The notes below the pieces were generated by a model that was given only the letters and a program-made list of their open reading frames with translations, was not told where the DNA came from and ran no database searches. Positions 19,365 to 27,013 of a DNA stretch of 44,339 nt are shown piece by piece. Numbering within the stretch: position 1 is the first letter of the stretch; each line of letters starts with the position of its first letter. The DNA is from Planctomycetota bacterium (lineage in GTDB: Bacteria > Planctomycetota > UBA1135 > GCA-002686595): contig JAQXEK010000086.1 of assembly GCA_029250885.1 (NCBI GenBank), positions 1-44,339 on the forward strand, given 5' to 3'. The translations under genes and the position numbers were made by a program.

Positions 19365-20840
19365 TCAGTCCCGGACGTAGACTTCTACCGAGAGGTCCCG
19401 GGATTCCACAAACAGGGGCCAGCTCTTTACCAAACGGCAGTCTTGGCTTAGCAGCTCTGTAAACTTTGCCCGACTTTCTGCCGGCCAGTCGTACAGCTCT
19501 TCGCGATTGAGTACGAACCAACTCTTGCGGTTAAACCTGGCCCATTTGCCAGGCTCTAGGGCGTTAAATTTAGTGAGGTAGGTCACGCCCCGTACATCGC
19601 GGACCTCCAGCTTGCGGGGCTCGAGATAGTACTCCGCCACCGGCCCCGCCATACCGAAGACCTGGTCCGAGGGAGCTCGGTGGTTCCAGACGTAGCGATA
19701 AGCTTCGCGCCATTTGGGGCGCTCACCTTGGCGCACCGTAAGGTAGAGCACCTCTTGGGTGAGCCCGGAGAGTGCGACGACGGCCAGCAAGCCAAGGGAT
19801 AAGGCGGAAGCTTGGGGGGTGGATTGATCCGCCTGGTTGTTGGCTGGTTTCTTCGCGCTTCGGGTGCCCAAGGGCATGGCCGCCAAGAGCGCGATCCACG
19901 GGAGCAGTCCAAACAGGTACTGGGCCGAAACACGGGCGAAGAAGGCGGTCGCCAACGCGGCCAAGACGCTGGCCACGATCGTCGCCAGGGCGAAGATACC
20001 GATCGTGTTTTTCGTAGTAACGGCTTGGTGGGCAGCGAATAGGGCGGCTGCACCTAGGACGGGCGTCACGAAGAAGCCAAAGGTCAGAACGAGGTGCGCT
20101 GGGTCACCTACGCCCTTGGCCGCATCTCCATTCCATGTGGACCAAACCTGGGGCGCCCAGAGGGCCAAACCGATGAGGCCTACGACTCCGAAGAGATAGA
20201 GTGTTTTCCGGGGCGGCCCGTCCATGCCAGGGACCTGAACCTTGAAAAGAGGGACCACAAAGGCAGCCAGGAAGAGCGCAGCCCCCACGATCGCGGCCGT
20301 TGGGTGGGCAAGGGACGCGACCCCAAAGGCCAATAAGCCGGCGGAAAGCTTTATAGCGCTGCTCTGCCAAAAGCCGCGCAGACAGAGCCCCGAGGCCACC
20401 AGGACTAGGTCCTGGACCAGGGTGTAGAAACGCGCGTTCTGGGACCAGTAGAGGTGCCAGGCGCTTACTGCCAGGATCAAAGCGGCGCCCGCGGCTACTC
20501 GCTTACCCGCAGCTGGGTAGAAGGCCCAAAAGGTGAGCGGCACACCGAGCCAGCCCAAAAGGGCCGGCAAGAAGCGCATAGTGAACTCATCCGGGCGAAT
20601 TCCATCTCGCGCCCCCATCATTTCGAAGTAGCGCTCGAAAATCCAATACCCCAAGGGGTTGTTCTTGGGGCTCCGGAAGAGCGAGTCACTGAGGGCGAAG
20701 GCCTCGTCAATCCACAGGCTCCACTCCCCCAGGCGGACGAAAACCAGGGTTCCTAGGAGACATGCAGCCACCAGCAGAGCCGTAGCGATCGGATCTCGCT
20801 CGGAATTCTGTGGTCGTTGGGTTGGACTTGGGGCTGCCAT
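19365..20840 (-). CDS. GT-C type membrane glycosyltransferase (ArnT/PMT-like)
   Basis: A 491-residue multipass protein. After the first membrane helix comes GEWSLWIDEAFALSDS, the Asp-Glu loop typical of lipid-phosphate-sugar dependent GT-C enzymes, then NNPLGYWIFERYF and about ten further hydrophobic segments. The C-terminal 110 residues are a soluble periplasmic domain (KWREAYRYVWNHRAPSDQV) seen in ArnT/PMT-like proteins. It would move a sugar from a polyprenyl carrier to a lipid or protein on the outer face of the membrane. The ATG at 20840 is chosen because further upstream the frame crosses the divergent lipoprotein gene. Donor and acceptor are unknown. Confidence 0.85.
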   Translation of the reverse strand: MAAPSPTQRPQNSERDPIATALLVAACLLGTLVFVRLGEWSLWIDEAFALSDSLFRSPKNNPLGYWIFERYFEMMGARDGIRPDEFTMRFLPALLGWLGVPLTFWAFYPAAGKRVAAGAALILAVSAWHLYWSQNARFYTLVQDLVLVASGLCLRGFWQSSAIKLSAGLLAFGVASLAHPTAAIVGAALFLAAFVVPLFKVQVPGMDGPPRKTLYLFGVVGLIGLALWAPQVWSTWNGDAAKGVGDPAHLVLTFGFFVTPVLGAAALFAAHQAVTTKNTIGIFALATIVASVLAALATAFFARVSAQYLFGLLPWIALLAAMPLGTRSAKKPANNQADQSTPQASALSLGLLAVVALSGLTQEVLYLTVRQGERPKWREAYRYVWNHRAPSDQVFGMAGPVAEYYLEPRKLEVRDVRGVTYLTKFNALEPGKWARFNRKSWFVLNREELYDWPAESRAKFTELLSQDCRLVKSWPLFVESRDLSVEVYVRD

Positions 20841-20850
20841 AGGGTGAAGA

Positions 20851-20895
20851 TTGGCTAAGGAAGAGCCAAGAGGCAAGCCCGATGTGCTTGCCTCT
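20851..20895. promoter_or_regulatory. Two adjacent inverted repeats in a divergent promoter region
   Basis: TTGGCT/AGCCAA (20851-20856 with 20864-20869) and AGAGGCAAG/CTTGCCTCT (20869-20877 with 20887-20895) follow each other within the 82 bases between the glycosyltransferase and the PEGA lipoprotein starts. They could be operators or leader hairpins of either gene. The repeats are exact, the function is inference. Confidence 0.45.
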
Positions 20896-20922
20896 TGCAC
20901 CAATCCTGTCGACAATACACTT

Positions 20923-21429
20923 ATGGCCTGCCCACAACGAACCCTGAATTCTTGTCTGATTCTCCCGGTCGCCCTGTTTTTGGCGTCCGCGCTGTCCTCT
21001 TGCAGAGTCTGGCCATCACCGACTCCAGACATGACTTGGGACCGCAAACCCCTGGGCGTGCACTTCTCTACCAACCCACCGGGCGCTCTGGTAGTCATTG
21101 ACGGTATGCAATCAGGCTTCGCGACACCTTGCATGCTGGACTTGGACGAGGACGAATCCTACCGAGTGGAGTTCGAGCTCAAGGGCTACCAGACCGCTGG
21201 GCTGTACCTGTCCCCCAATCGTCGCTGGGAGCTGGTCACCTTTGACGAGTCCCGCAACGAGGGGCTAAGCTGGCGCTTCCCCCTTTGGCTTCCCTTTGCA
21301 GATTTTTGGATGCCGCTTCGCACGAACTCGGCCCTGTCCCCCAGCCGTATCCACATGCGCTTGCGCCTAGGCGCTGATGACTTGGACGCACCCCCGCCCG
21401 CCTCGGACGAAGGCGCCCCACGGAGCTAG
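20923..21429 (+). CDS. PEGA-domain lipoprotein
   Basis: The start MACPQRTLNSCLILPVALFL with lipobox LSSC marks a lipoprotein; the ATG at 20923 is the one giving this signal. Residues 45-95 read VHFSTNPPGALVVIDG then a beta-hairpin to YRVEFELKGYQ, the PEGA domain pattern (a surface-exposed carbohydrate- or wall-binding beta fold). The remaining 70 residues contain an aromatic stretch (WRFPLWLPFADFWMPL) and a proline-rich end. Total 168 residues. gmhB follows after only 6 bases, so the two are co-transcribed. Confidence 0.8.
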   Translation: MACPQRTLNSCLILPVALFLASALSSCRVWPSPTPDMTWDRKPLGVHFSTNPPGALVVIDGMQSGFATPCMLDLDEDESYRVEFELKGYQTAGLYLSPNRRWELVTFDESRNEGLSWRFPLWLPFADFWMPLRTNSALSPSRIHMRLRLGADDLDAPPPASDEGAPRS

Positions 21430-21435
21430 CGGTCC

Positions 21436-21993
21436 TTGGCCAGGGCCCTTTTCTTAGATCGTGACGGCACGATCAATCGTGAGGTGGACTACCTCGCTCG
21501 CGTTAAAGATCTCGAGCTGATTCCCGGGGCGGCGGAAGCGATTGCCCTGGCCCAAGCCGCGGGCTGGAAGATCGTCGTGATTACCAACCAAAGCGGGATC
21601 GCTCGCGGGCTCCTAACTGAGGCCGACCTGCAGGACCTCCACGACGCTATGGACATCGCTCTGGCGAAGGCTGGCGCATCGGTGGACTTGTATAAATTCT
21701 GCCCCCACCATCCCGAGGTCGGACCGATTGCCTATCGCCAGGTTTGCGACTGCCGCAAGCCGAAGCCGGGCATGTATCTGGAAGCCATGGCCGAGCTCGA
21801 TCTCGATGCCGCCACAAGCTGGTGCGTTGGCGATTCCCTGCGCGACCTAAGTGCTGCGAGAGCGGCTGGGGTACCGGGGTGTGTCTTGGTGGAGACGGGC
21901 AAGGGCTCCCAACAGAAGAAAGACCTTACCGAAGGCGATCACTTAGCCGCGGATCTACCCGCTGCGATCGCCTGGATACTAGACAGGGCTTAG
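21436..21993 (+). CDS. gmhB: D-glycero-beta-D-manno-heptose-1,7-bisphosphate 7-phosphatase
   Basis: This HAD phosphatase makes the heptose-1-phosphate used for LPS core. The catalytic DRDGT follows ALFL, the middle motif is VITNQSGIARG, and the zinc-binding loop FCPHHPEVG...CDCRKPKPG carries the ligands of the family; the last motif is VGDSLRDLSAA. Length 185 residues, normal. The start is TTG at 21436, since the first strand begins three residues in and no better codon exists. It ends at 21993 overlapping, stop on stop, a small gene on the other strand. A phosphatase for histidinol phosphate is a less likely alternative. Confidence 0.92.
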   Translation: MARALFLDRDGTINREVDYLARVKDLELIPGAAEAIALAQAAGWKIVVITNQSGIARGLLTEADLQDLHDAMDIALAKAGASVDLYKFCPHHPEVGPIAYRQVCDCRKPKPGMYLEAMAELDLDAATSWCVGDSLRDLSAARAAGVPGCVLVETGKGSQQKKDLTEGDHLAADLPAAIAWILDRA

Positions 21994-22148
21994 GCTTCCT
22001 CTTGGTCGTTGCTGAAGTGGCGGATCAGCAACCACATCCCAAGAATAAACACGCTGGCTAGCACAGGCATAATAAGCACGTCCAGGATCGAGAGGTGCCC
22101 TTCCGGTTCTTTGGGCATGATGTAGGCGAGCGTGCTAGGGATCGTCAT
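21990..22148 (-). CDS. 52-residue single-pass membrane protein
   Basis: Reading the minus strand from the ATG at 22148 gives 52 codons: MTIPSTLAYIMPKEPEGHL, then a hydrophobic helix (LDVLIMPVLASVFILGMWLL), then an RHFSNDQEEA tail. Its TAA (21990-21992) overlaps the TAG of the convergent gmhB by two bases. It follows smpB on the same strand after 49 bases. I know no family; it looks like a small membrane subunit of the kind found with cytochrome oxidases or similar complexes, but nothing nearby supports this. The intact frame and the close packing against both neighbours support a real gene. Confidence 0.55.
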   Translation of the reverse strand: MTIPSTLAYIMPKEPEGHLSILDVLIMPVLASVFILGMWLLIRHFSNDQEEA

Positions 22149-22197
22149 CCCGTCACCCTACGCTCATGGCCCAGATCGATCAAGGTGAGACCGGGAT

Positions 22198-22665
22198 CTA
22201 GCGTTGCCGCCCAAGGGCCCTTCGCATGTCCTGCTTGATGCTCTTTTCCTTGTCTGCCGCACGCTTGTCAAAGAGCTTCTTGCCGCGCACCAAAGCCATC
22301 TTGACCTTGACCAGATGGCCTTCGAAGTGGATGTCTAGTGGCACGATTGTGACGCCCTTCTCGCGGACCTGCTTGAACCACTTGTCGATCTCTCGGCGGC
22401 GAGCCAAGAGCCGGCGCTCGCGCTCGGGCTTGTGGTTGTGCAGGTTCCCGTGGGAGTACTCGGGAATGCTCGCGCCGAGCAGGAAAAGCTCACCGGAGCG
22501 AATCTGCCCATAGGCGGCTCCAATCACCGCATGGCCGTCCCGCAGGCTCTTGACCTCGGTGCCCAGCAGCTCGATTCCACAGACGAGCTCGTCCAAAATG
22601 TGGTAATCGTGGAACGCCTTGCGGTTCGTCGAGATGACGCGCAGCTTGTCGGATTCTCGGGCCAT
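22198..22665 (-). CDS. smpB: SsrA (tmRNA)-binding protein
   Basis: SmpB brings tmRNA to stalled ribosomes for trans-translation. The 155 residues hold the diagnostic core: NRKAFHDYHILD, GIELLGTEVKSLRDG, the FLLGASIPEY strand and HNHKPERERRLL, then LVRGKKLFDKRAADKEKS and a basic C-terminal tail (MRRALGRQR) that inserts into the decoding channel. The ATG at 22665 agrees with the family start. tmRNA itself was not found in this window. The small 52-residue membrane gene lies downstream on the same strand. Confidence 0.97.
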   Translation of the reverse strand: MARESDKLRVISTNRKAFHDYHILDELVCGIELLGTEVKSLRDGHAVIGAAYGQIRSGELFLLGASIPEYSHGNLHNHKPERERRLLARRREIDKWFKQVREKGVTIVPLDIHFEGHLVKVKMALVRGKKLFDKRAADKEKSIKQDMRRALGRQR

Positions 22666-22767
22666 GGTGGGCGTAGTATAGACGTGAGATATGGAACTCG
22701 CGATGGAAAGCTAGGGTTGCGGTTGACTAGCCCCTCGTTTCTGATAACTTTTCGCGCCTCACTCGGT

Positions 22768-22854
22768 GCCCGGGTGGCGGAATTGGTAGACGCGCATGGT
22801 TCAGGTCCATGTGTTCGCAAGGACATGGGGGTTCGACTCCCCCCTCGGGCACCA
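22768..22854 (+). tRNA. tRNA-Leu (anticodon CAG)
   Basis: Acceptor stem GCCCGGG pairs with CTCGGGC (one G-U). The anticodon arm is CATGG-TTCAGGT-CCATG, so the anticodon is CAG, decoding CUG. A long variable arm (class II) follows, then the T-arm with GTTCGACTC. The discriminator is A and the CCA end is encoded (22852-22854). The gene is on the plus strand, divergent from smpB. Confidence 0.95.
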
Positions 22855-23178
22855 ACTCTCTCTTTTACTGAATCGAGAGGAATGGCTCGCAAGCTTCGGA
22901 GTGACGCTCGCTCTTCCTGACAAGAGCCAGCAGGTTCGCGTCGCTTCGCGCATGGCGCGCCAAGCCAGCCAACAAGATCTCTAGGCCAAACCAAAGTCCT
23001 GGGAACCACTGTATGCACCCGCGATGACCAGCTCGGAGAGAGCCCGCATATGGAGGTACCCTCCGGGGGCAACGCGGGCATCTAATGCTGGGTGATCCTG
23101 GCTCACTTCGATGGATCGAAGGGGAAGCTCAGCTTTTGGGGCGCAAAGATGCGGCGCCCTTGGAGAGGACGTGACGAG
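22855..23178. other. Gene-free region with several hairpins
   Basis: No convincing coding frame lies in these 324 bases; the longer minus-strand frame through it also runs antisense to the tRNA and looks random. It holds several inverted repeats: GCTCTT/AAGAGC (22910-22927), a two-tier structure with outer GCCCGC/GCGGGC (23042-23047 with 23074-23079) and inner GGAGG/CCTCC (23052-23056 with 23060-23064), and GGGCGC/GCGCCC near 23140-23159. It may contain the 3' ends of tRNA-Leu and rsmG transcripts or a small RNA. Confidence 0.4.
23139..23159 (-). terminator. Possible 3' hairpin of rsmG
   Basis: A 6-bp stem (23139-23144 with 23154-23159) with a 9-base loop lies 20 bases beyond the rsmG stop on the minus strand. 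No U-run follows, so this is a weak call. Confidence 0.3.
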
Positions 23179-23958
23179 TTATAGGCCGCCGGGAGCGCTG
23201 TAAACTAGTAATGCGCGCTTGCCAAACTCGCCCACCAACTCATGCTCCCAAACCGTATTAAAACGAAACCCGAGCCTCTCCGACTCCCTCTCACCAGCCC
23301 GCATCTCACGCGACCATGACTTCCCCTTACACATGATAAGGTCCTTCATGCTCTGGCGAACCTTGCGCAGCATCCGGACGTTCTCGCGTACGGACGACAG
23401 GCCTCGGATGACAACGATGTCCACCTTGTTGTGCACTAGGTAGTCTTCACCCCGGTTCCACTGAACCTCGACGTTCTTGAGGCCTAGCTCGGCAACGCAG
23501 TCCTTCATGAACTCGGCCTTTTGGGGGCGACTGTCCACGGAGATGAACTTGGTGTCAGTCTCGGCCAGTGCCATCGGTACCGTGGGGAAGCCGCCGCCAG
23601 CGCCGATATCAAGAACCTTGCGACCGAAAAGGGGCAGCAGTTGGGTTGTTCGCCAGGAGTCCAGATACTGCTTCGCAGCCAACTCCCTCGGGTCCAAGTC
23701 CGTTACCAGGTTCATCGTACGATTCGCCTCGAGCACGAGCAGGGCGTGCTTGGTCAGGGTGTCGAGCATGGACTCCTCGACGTTCTCTGCCTCGAAGGCC
23801 CACCCCATGGCAGACCGCATTTCGTCCACGGAAGGGATCGGAGTGTCGGGGTGTTTGATCTCCTCTTCGGCCTCGGCGGCGATCTCCTTTGCCTTCCAGA
23901 TCTCTTCCGGATTTTCGGGCTCAGGAGCGTCTGGGGGCTGGTTGGGAGATGGAGTCAT
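23179..23958 (-). CDS. rsmG: 16S rRNA (guanine-527-N7) methyltransferase
   Basis: RsmG methylates G527 of 16S rRNA with SAM. Motifs in order: YLDSW before the core, KVLDIGAGGGFPTVPMAL (SAM-binding motif I), FISVDSRPQKAEFM, then WNRGEDYL and VVIRGLSSV. At 259 residues it is longer than usual because of a 45-residue acidic, proline-containing leader (ENPEEIWKAKEIAAEAEEEI) with no known role. The ATG at 23958 is the first in frame; a later start inside the leader is possible. tRNA-Trp lies 100 bases upstream on the same strand and may be part of the transcript. The gid-rsmG-parA context of many bacteria is absent. Confidence 0.92.
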   Translation of the reverse strand: MTPSPNQPPDAPEPENPEEIWKAKEIAAEAEEEIKHPDTPIPSVDEMRSAMGWAFEAENVEESMLDTLTKHALLVLEANRTMNLVTDLDPRELAAKQYLDSWRTTQLLPLFGRKVLDIGAGGGFPTVPMALAETDTKFISVDSRPQKAEFMKDCVAELGLKNVEVQWNRGEDYLVHNKVDIVVIRGLSSVRENVRMLRKVRQSMKDLIMCKGKSWSREMRAGERESERLGFRFNTVWEHELVGEFGKRALLVYSAPGGL

Positions 23959-24057
23959 ATTCTCTAAATGTGCCCGTCAGATGCGCAACAAGAGCCCCTG
24001 GGCAGCGAGACGCTCGCGAACTGGCATCGCGGTTCTAGCCACGGGCCAGTTGGAAGA

Positions 24058-24135
24058 TGGCAGGGTAGCAGGGACTCGAACCCCGAACCTACTGATTTGG
24101 AATCAGTCGCTCTAACCAATTGGAGCTACTACCCT
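24058..24135 (-). tRNA. tRNA-Trp (anticodon CCA)
   Basis: On the minus strand, acceptor AGGGTAG pairs with CTACCCT. The anticodon arm is ACTGA-TTCCAAA-TCAGT, giving anticodon CCA for UGG. The T-arm carries TTCGAGT, the discriminator is G73 as expected for tRNA-Trp, and CCA is encoded (24058-24060). Its anticodon does not read UGA, which matters for the in-frame UGA of the peroxiredoxin. Confidence 0.95.
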
Positions 24136-24261
24136 TCCAAGGGCCGGAAGAGTATCCCTTCCGGGCCTCCCTGGCAAGCGCAGCAAGCAGTATTCTCGTG
24201 GGAATACCGCCACTTGTAAGGCTCTAACGGGGCACGTCCCGGTTATTGTCTACGCACAGTT

Positions 24262-25686
24262 ATGTCAGAACCATTTCAAGAAGAAGGGAGCACCGGCGAC
24301 GAGTCCCCCGCCCCAAATCCGACCGCTCATTCCCGCTCAAAAGGACGGAAGTCCCGCGCCCGCGAGGTCGAATCCCAGCCGATCGAGCCCTCCGGCGATA
24401 TGGAGCCGGAGACCGTGAGTGCAGACGATATCCCGAACCACCGCATTCACCAGGATGCCCTGCGTGTCGTCTCCAGGCTCATGCGCAGTGGCCACGAGTC
24501 GTATCTCGTTGGCGGGTGCGTACGTGACCTGCTGCTTGGCCGCAAACCTAAGGACTTTGACATCGCTACGGCGGCTCACCCACGACAGATCCGGAGGCTC
24601 TTTCGCAACGCGCGGATCATCGGTCGACGCTTCAAACTTGCGCACATTTACTACGGGGATCACATCCTCGAGACGGCCACGTTCCGGCGGCCCCCAGAGG
24701 CCCATGGCGAGGATCTGCTGATTACCGACGACAACGCATTCGGCACGGCTGCCGAAGATGCCATGCGCCGGGACTTTAAAATCAATGGGCTTTTTCTAGA
24801 TCCCGTACATGATCTGATCCACGACTTTGTGGGCGGACTCGACGACCTTGAAGATGGGATCCTTAGCACGATTGGTGATCCGCGGGTTCGCATGGCCGAG
24901 GACCCCGTGCGCATTATGCGAGCGATCAAGTTCGCAACGCGCCTTGGCTTTGAGATCGAGGACGACACTTGGGAAGCCATGTGCGAGTTCGCTGAGGAGC
25001 TCGAGCGGGCCGCCCCGCCCCGTATCCTCGAAGAGCTGATGCGCCTTTGCCTGTCGGGTACTGCCCTGGGTGCCTTTCGTATGATGCGTGCCTGTGGTGC
25101 CCTTGGGGTTCTGTTGCCGGGCATCGACCAGTTCATTGGCGCGAGTGACGACCCCGATCCTGAGACCCGCGACCGGGCCGATTCTTACTGGCGACTCCTT
25201 GAGGCCCTGGACGCGGACGTGCACGCCGAACGAGAGCCGTCTCGTGCCTTGTGCTTGGCCGTACTTTGGCTGCGCGTCATCGAGCGTGAGGCGGACCCCG
25301 ATTCAAGAACCCTGCCCGGCGCACCCGGGGACATGTTTGATGTAGTCAGCGAAGTGCTCGATCCACTCGTCCAGGACAGCCGTCTGCCCCGTCGTATCTT
25401 TATTGTCGCACGGCGTATGATTGTCGACCAGCACCGCTTTGATGACCTACCCGGTTCCGACCCAAGGGCTTTGGTCTTCACCACCACCGAGGGCTTCCCC
25501 GAAGCGATCAATCTGTTCCGCATTCGCTCGGCAGCATGGGGCCAAGGCTGGGACGTATACGAAGCCTGGCGAACGGTCTCTGAAGAGGTTTCGGATCTCC
25601 CCGCGGACGACCTGGCTGCCCTTCGAAAGAAGGGCCGTCGCAGGAGGAAGCGCCGTCCCCGTCGTAAGAAGCGCTCTTCCCAATAG
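24262..25686 (+). CDS. pcnB: Poly(A) polymerase / tRNA nucleotidyltransferase (PcnB type)
   Basis: A class II nucleotidyltransferase of 474 residues. The catalytic head reads YLVGGCVRDLLLGRKPKDFD with the two metal-binding Asp in DFDIAT; then RDFKINGLFLDP and the RNA-binding neck (EDPVRIMRAIKFATRLGFEI). A basic low-complexity tail (GRRRRKRRPRRKKRSS) ends the protein, as in many PcnB-type proteins, and suggests RNA contact. It adds A residues to RNA 3' ends or repairs CCA ends. PcnB is favoured by the IIGRRFKLAHIYYGD loop and the basic tail, but family members switch activity easily. The first 55 residues are a disordered leader. Both tRNAs seen here encode CCA, so a repair role would suffice for them. 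Confidence 0.88.
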   Translation: MSEPFQEEGSTGDESPAPNPTAHSRSKGRKSRAREVESQPIEPSGDMEPETVSADDIPNHRIHQDALRVVSRLMRSGHESYLVGGCVRDLLLGRKPKDFDIATAAHPRQIRRLFRNARIIGRRFKLAHIYYGDHILETATFRRPPEAHGEDLLITDDNAFGTAAEDAMRRDFKINGLFLDPVHDLIHDFVGGLDDLEDGILSTIGDPRVRMAEDPVRIMRAIKFATRLGFEIEDDTWEAMCEFAEELERAAPPRILEELMRLCLSGTALGAFRMMRACGALGVLLPGIDQFIGASDDPDPETRDRADSYWRLLEALDADVHAEREPSRALCLAVLWLRVIEREADPDSRTLPGAPGDMFDVVSEVLDPLVQDSRLPRRIFIVARRMIVDQHRFDDLPGSDPRALVFTTTEGFPEAINLFRIRSAAWGQGWDVYEAWRTVSEEVSDLPADDLAALRKKGRRRRKRRPRRKKRSSQ

Positions 25687-25868
25687 GCTTCTGTTAAAAA
25701 TAAGGCAGATGTGGCGACCGCAACGTAGCTCCCTACTTCCCTAGTCGATAGGAGAGACCAAAGGTCAATCCACGAGTCCGGGGCATAACTAGGCCACGTG
25801 CTCGGCGCACAATCTACCGAGCCTCTTTAGCACGACGCGACACGCACCTTTTCTCCTCTGGCCGAATC

Positions 25869-26990
25869 ATGATCACGACCCTCTTCGCGCTCTTCGCAAC
25901 GCTGCTCCCGGCTGCACAGGATCAGACCCAAGAGCAGCCGCCCTCGGACGAGCAGATCCGAGCCGCATGGAGCTATCTACTGCCCGACGAGCAGCGCGAG
26001 GTCTCCCAATGGTTTACGGCAGAGACGGAGTATCTGCAGACAGCCCAGAAGCGGCTGATTGATTACGTCATCAGCGGCGAAACCCGTGACCGTGGCACCT
26101 GGCCCAGCCCCGAGCCACTGAGTTGGTTCGACCCCGAGGTCCATGCCCCGAACCAGCCAATCAAGCGCAAGTTGTTGGACGAAGATTCCCGCAAGGCCAA
26201 GGCAGTGCACCAGGAGATCAAGGGACGCATGCCACAGGATCCGCTGGTCAGGGCCTGGGACTACGATTGGACCACGGGCAATCTCATCCAGGTCGGAGAT
26301 GAGACGGATCCGGCTGCCATCTTCGAGAACGGCATGATGGGCCTCCCACCCCGGACCGACCTTGCCGAGGCGCTCTTGCTACGCCGCCTCGACGACGAAA
26401 GCCAACGCGAGACCCTCAAGGCCTTCCACCACATCTACACGGACCGCAGCGGCAACGCTTACCCGGGCGTGACTTTGTACGACGCATGGTGCTCGGGACG
26501 CGTCTTGGAGATGCCGGACGTGGATAACCTTGGGCTCTACCACGTGCTCTTCGACGACTGGAAGTCCTACAAGGCCCCGGTGCCCGAGTCTAAGCACGAC
26601 AAGCTCTACGGAAAGATCGGCGACGTTTTCCTGGAAGCCAAGCACCACCGACAGCTGCTCGAAGCGATTACTGTTAACTACATACGCGGCAACGCGATCC
26701 CAACCAACGTCTACACCCCGAATGCACTTGCTTTCAATGCCCTCTGGCAAGAGTACGAAGGCGACCCCGAGGCCTTCGCCAAGGAGCTGCCTAAACCGGA
26801 CAAGTGGGATAAGTACATGAAGGATCTGGTCAAGAAGACCAAGAAGAAGGACTTCCGCGACATGGGCGCGAATCGCGTGGCTTGGTTCGAGGGTGAGCGC
26901 TGGCAAGTGAAGGCCAAACTGATCTGGGTGATGCAGCAATTCGAGGCCTTTGATCGAGACTCGCTGCCAGATCCGCCCAAGAACAAGTAG
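25869..26990 (+). CDS. Exported protein of unknown family, paralogue A
   Basis: I do not recognise a family. The protein (373 residues) starts with a short signal peptide (MITTLFALFATLLPAAQ) and should be exported. Landmarks are ACWSY-like helices at the start (IRAAWSYLLPDEQREV), RAWDYDWTTGNLIQVGDE near residue 135, DLAEALLLRRLDDESQ near 175, YPGVTLYDAWCSGRVLEMPDVD near 200 and KHHRQLLEAITVNYIRG near 260. The next gene shares this order of landmarks, so the two are tandem paralogues. CCTTTTCTCCTCT (25847-25859) precedes the ATG. The 182-base gap before it holds only a weak GCTCGG/CCGAGC hairpin near 25800-25822. Confidence 0.75.
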   Translation: MITTLFALFATLLPAAQDQTQEQPPSDEQIRAAWSYLLPDEQREVSQWFTAETEYLQTAQKRLIDYVISGETRDRGTWPSPEPLSWFDPEVHAPNQPIKRKLLDEDSRKAKAVHQEIKGRMPQDPLVRAWDYDWTTGNLIQVGDETDPAAIFENGMMGLPPRTDLAEALLLRRLDDESQRETLKAFHHIYTDRSGNAYPGVTLYDAWCSGRVLEMPDVDNLGLYHVLFDDWKSYKAPVPESKHDKLYGKIGDVFLEAKHHRQLLEAITVNYIRGNAIPTNVYTPNALAFNALWQEYEGDPEAFAKELPKPDKWDKYMKDLVKKTKKKDFRDMGANRVAWFEGERWQVKAKLIWVMQQFEAFDRDSLPDPPKNK

Positions 26991-27013
26991 CTCCTAGGTT
27001 GACTCGCATCTCT

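Noticed and set aside
22524..23081. Minus-strand frame of 185 codons across tRNA-Leu
   Set aside because: It runs antisense to the tRNA and into smpB in another frame; composition looks random.
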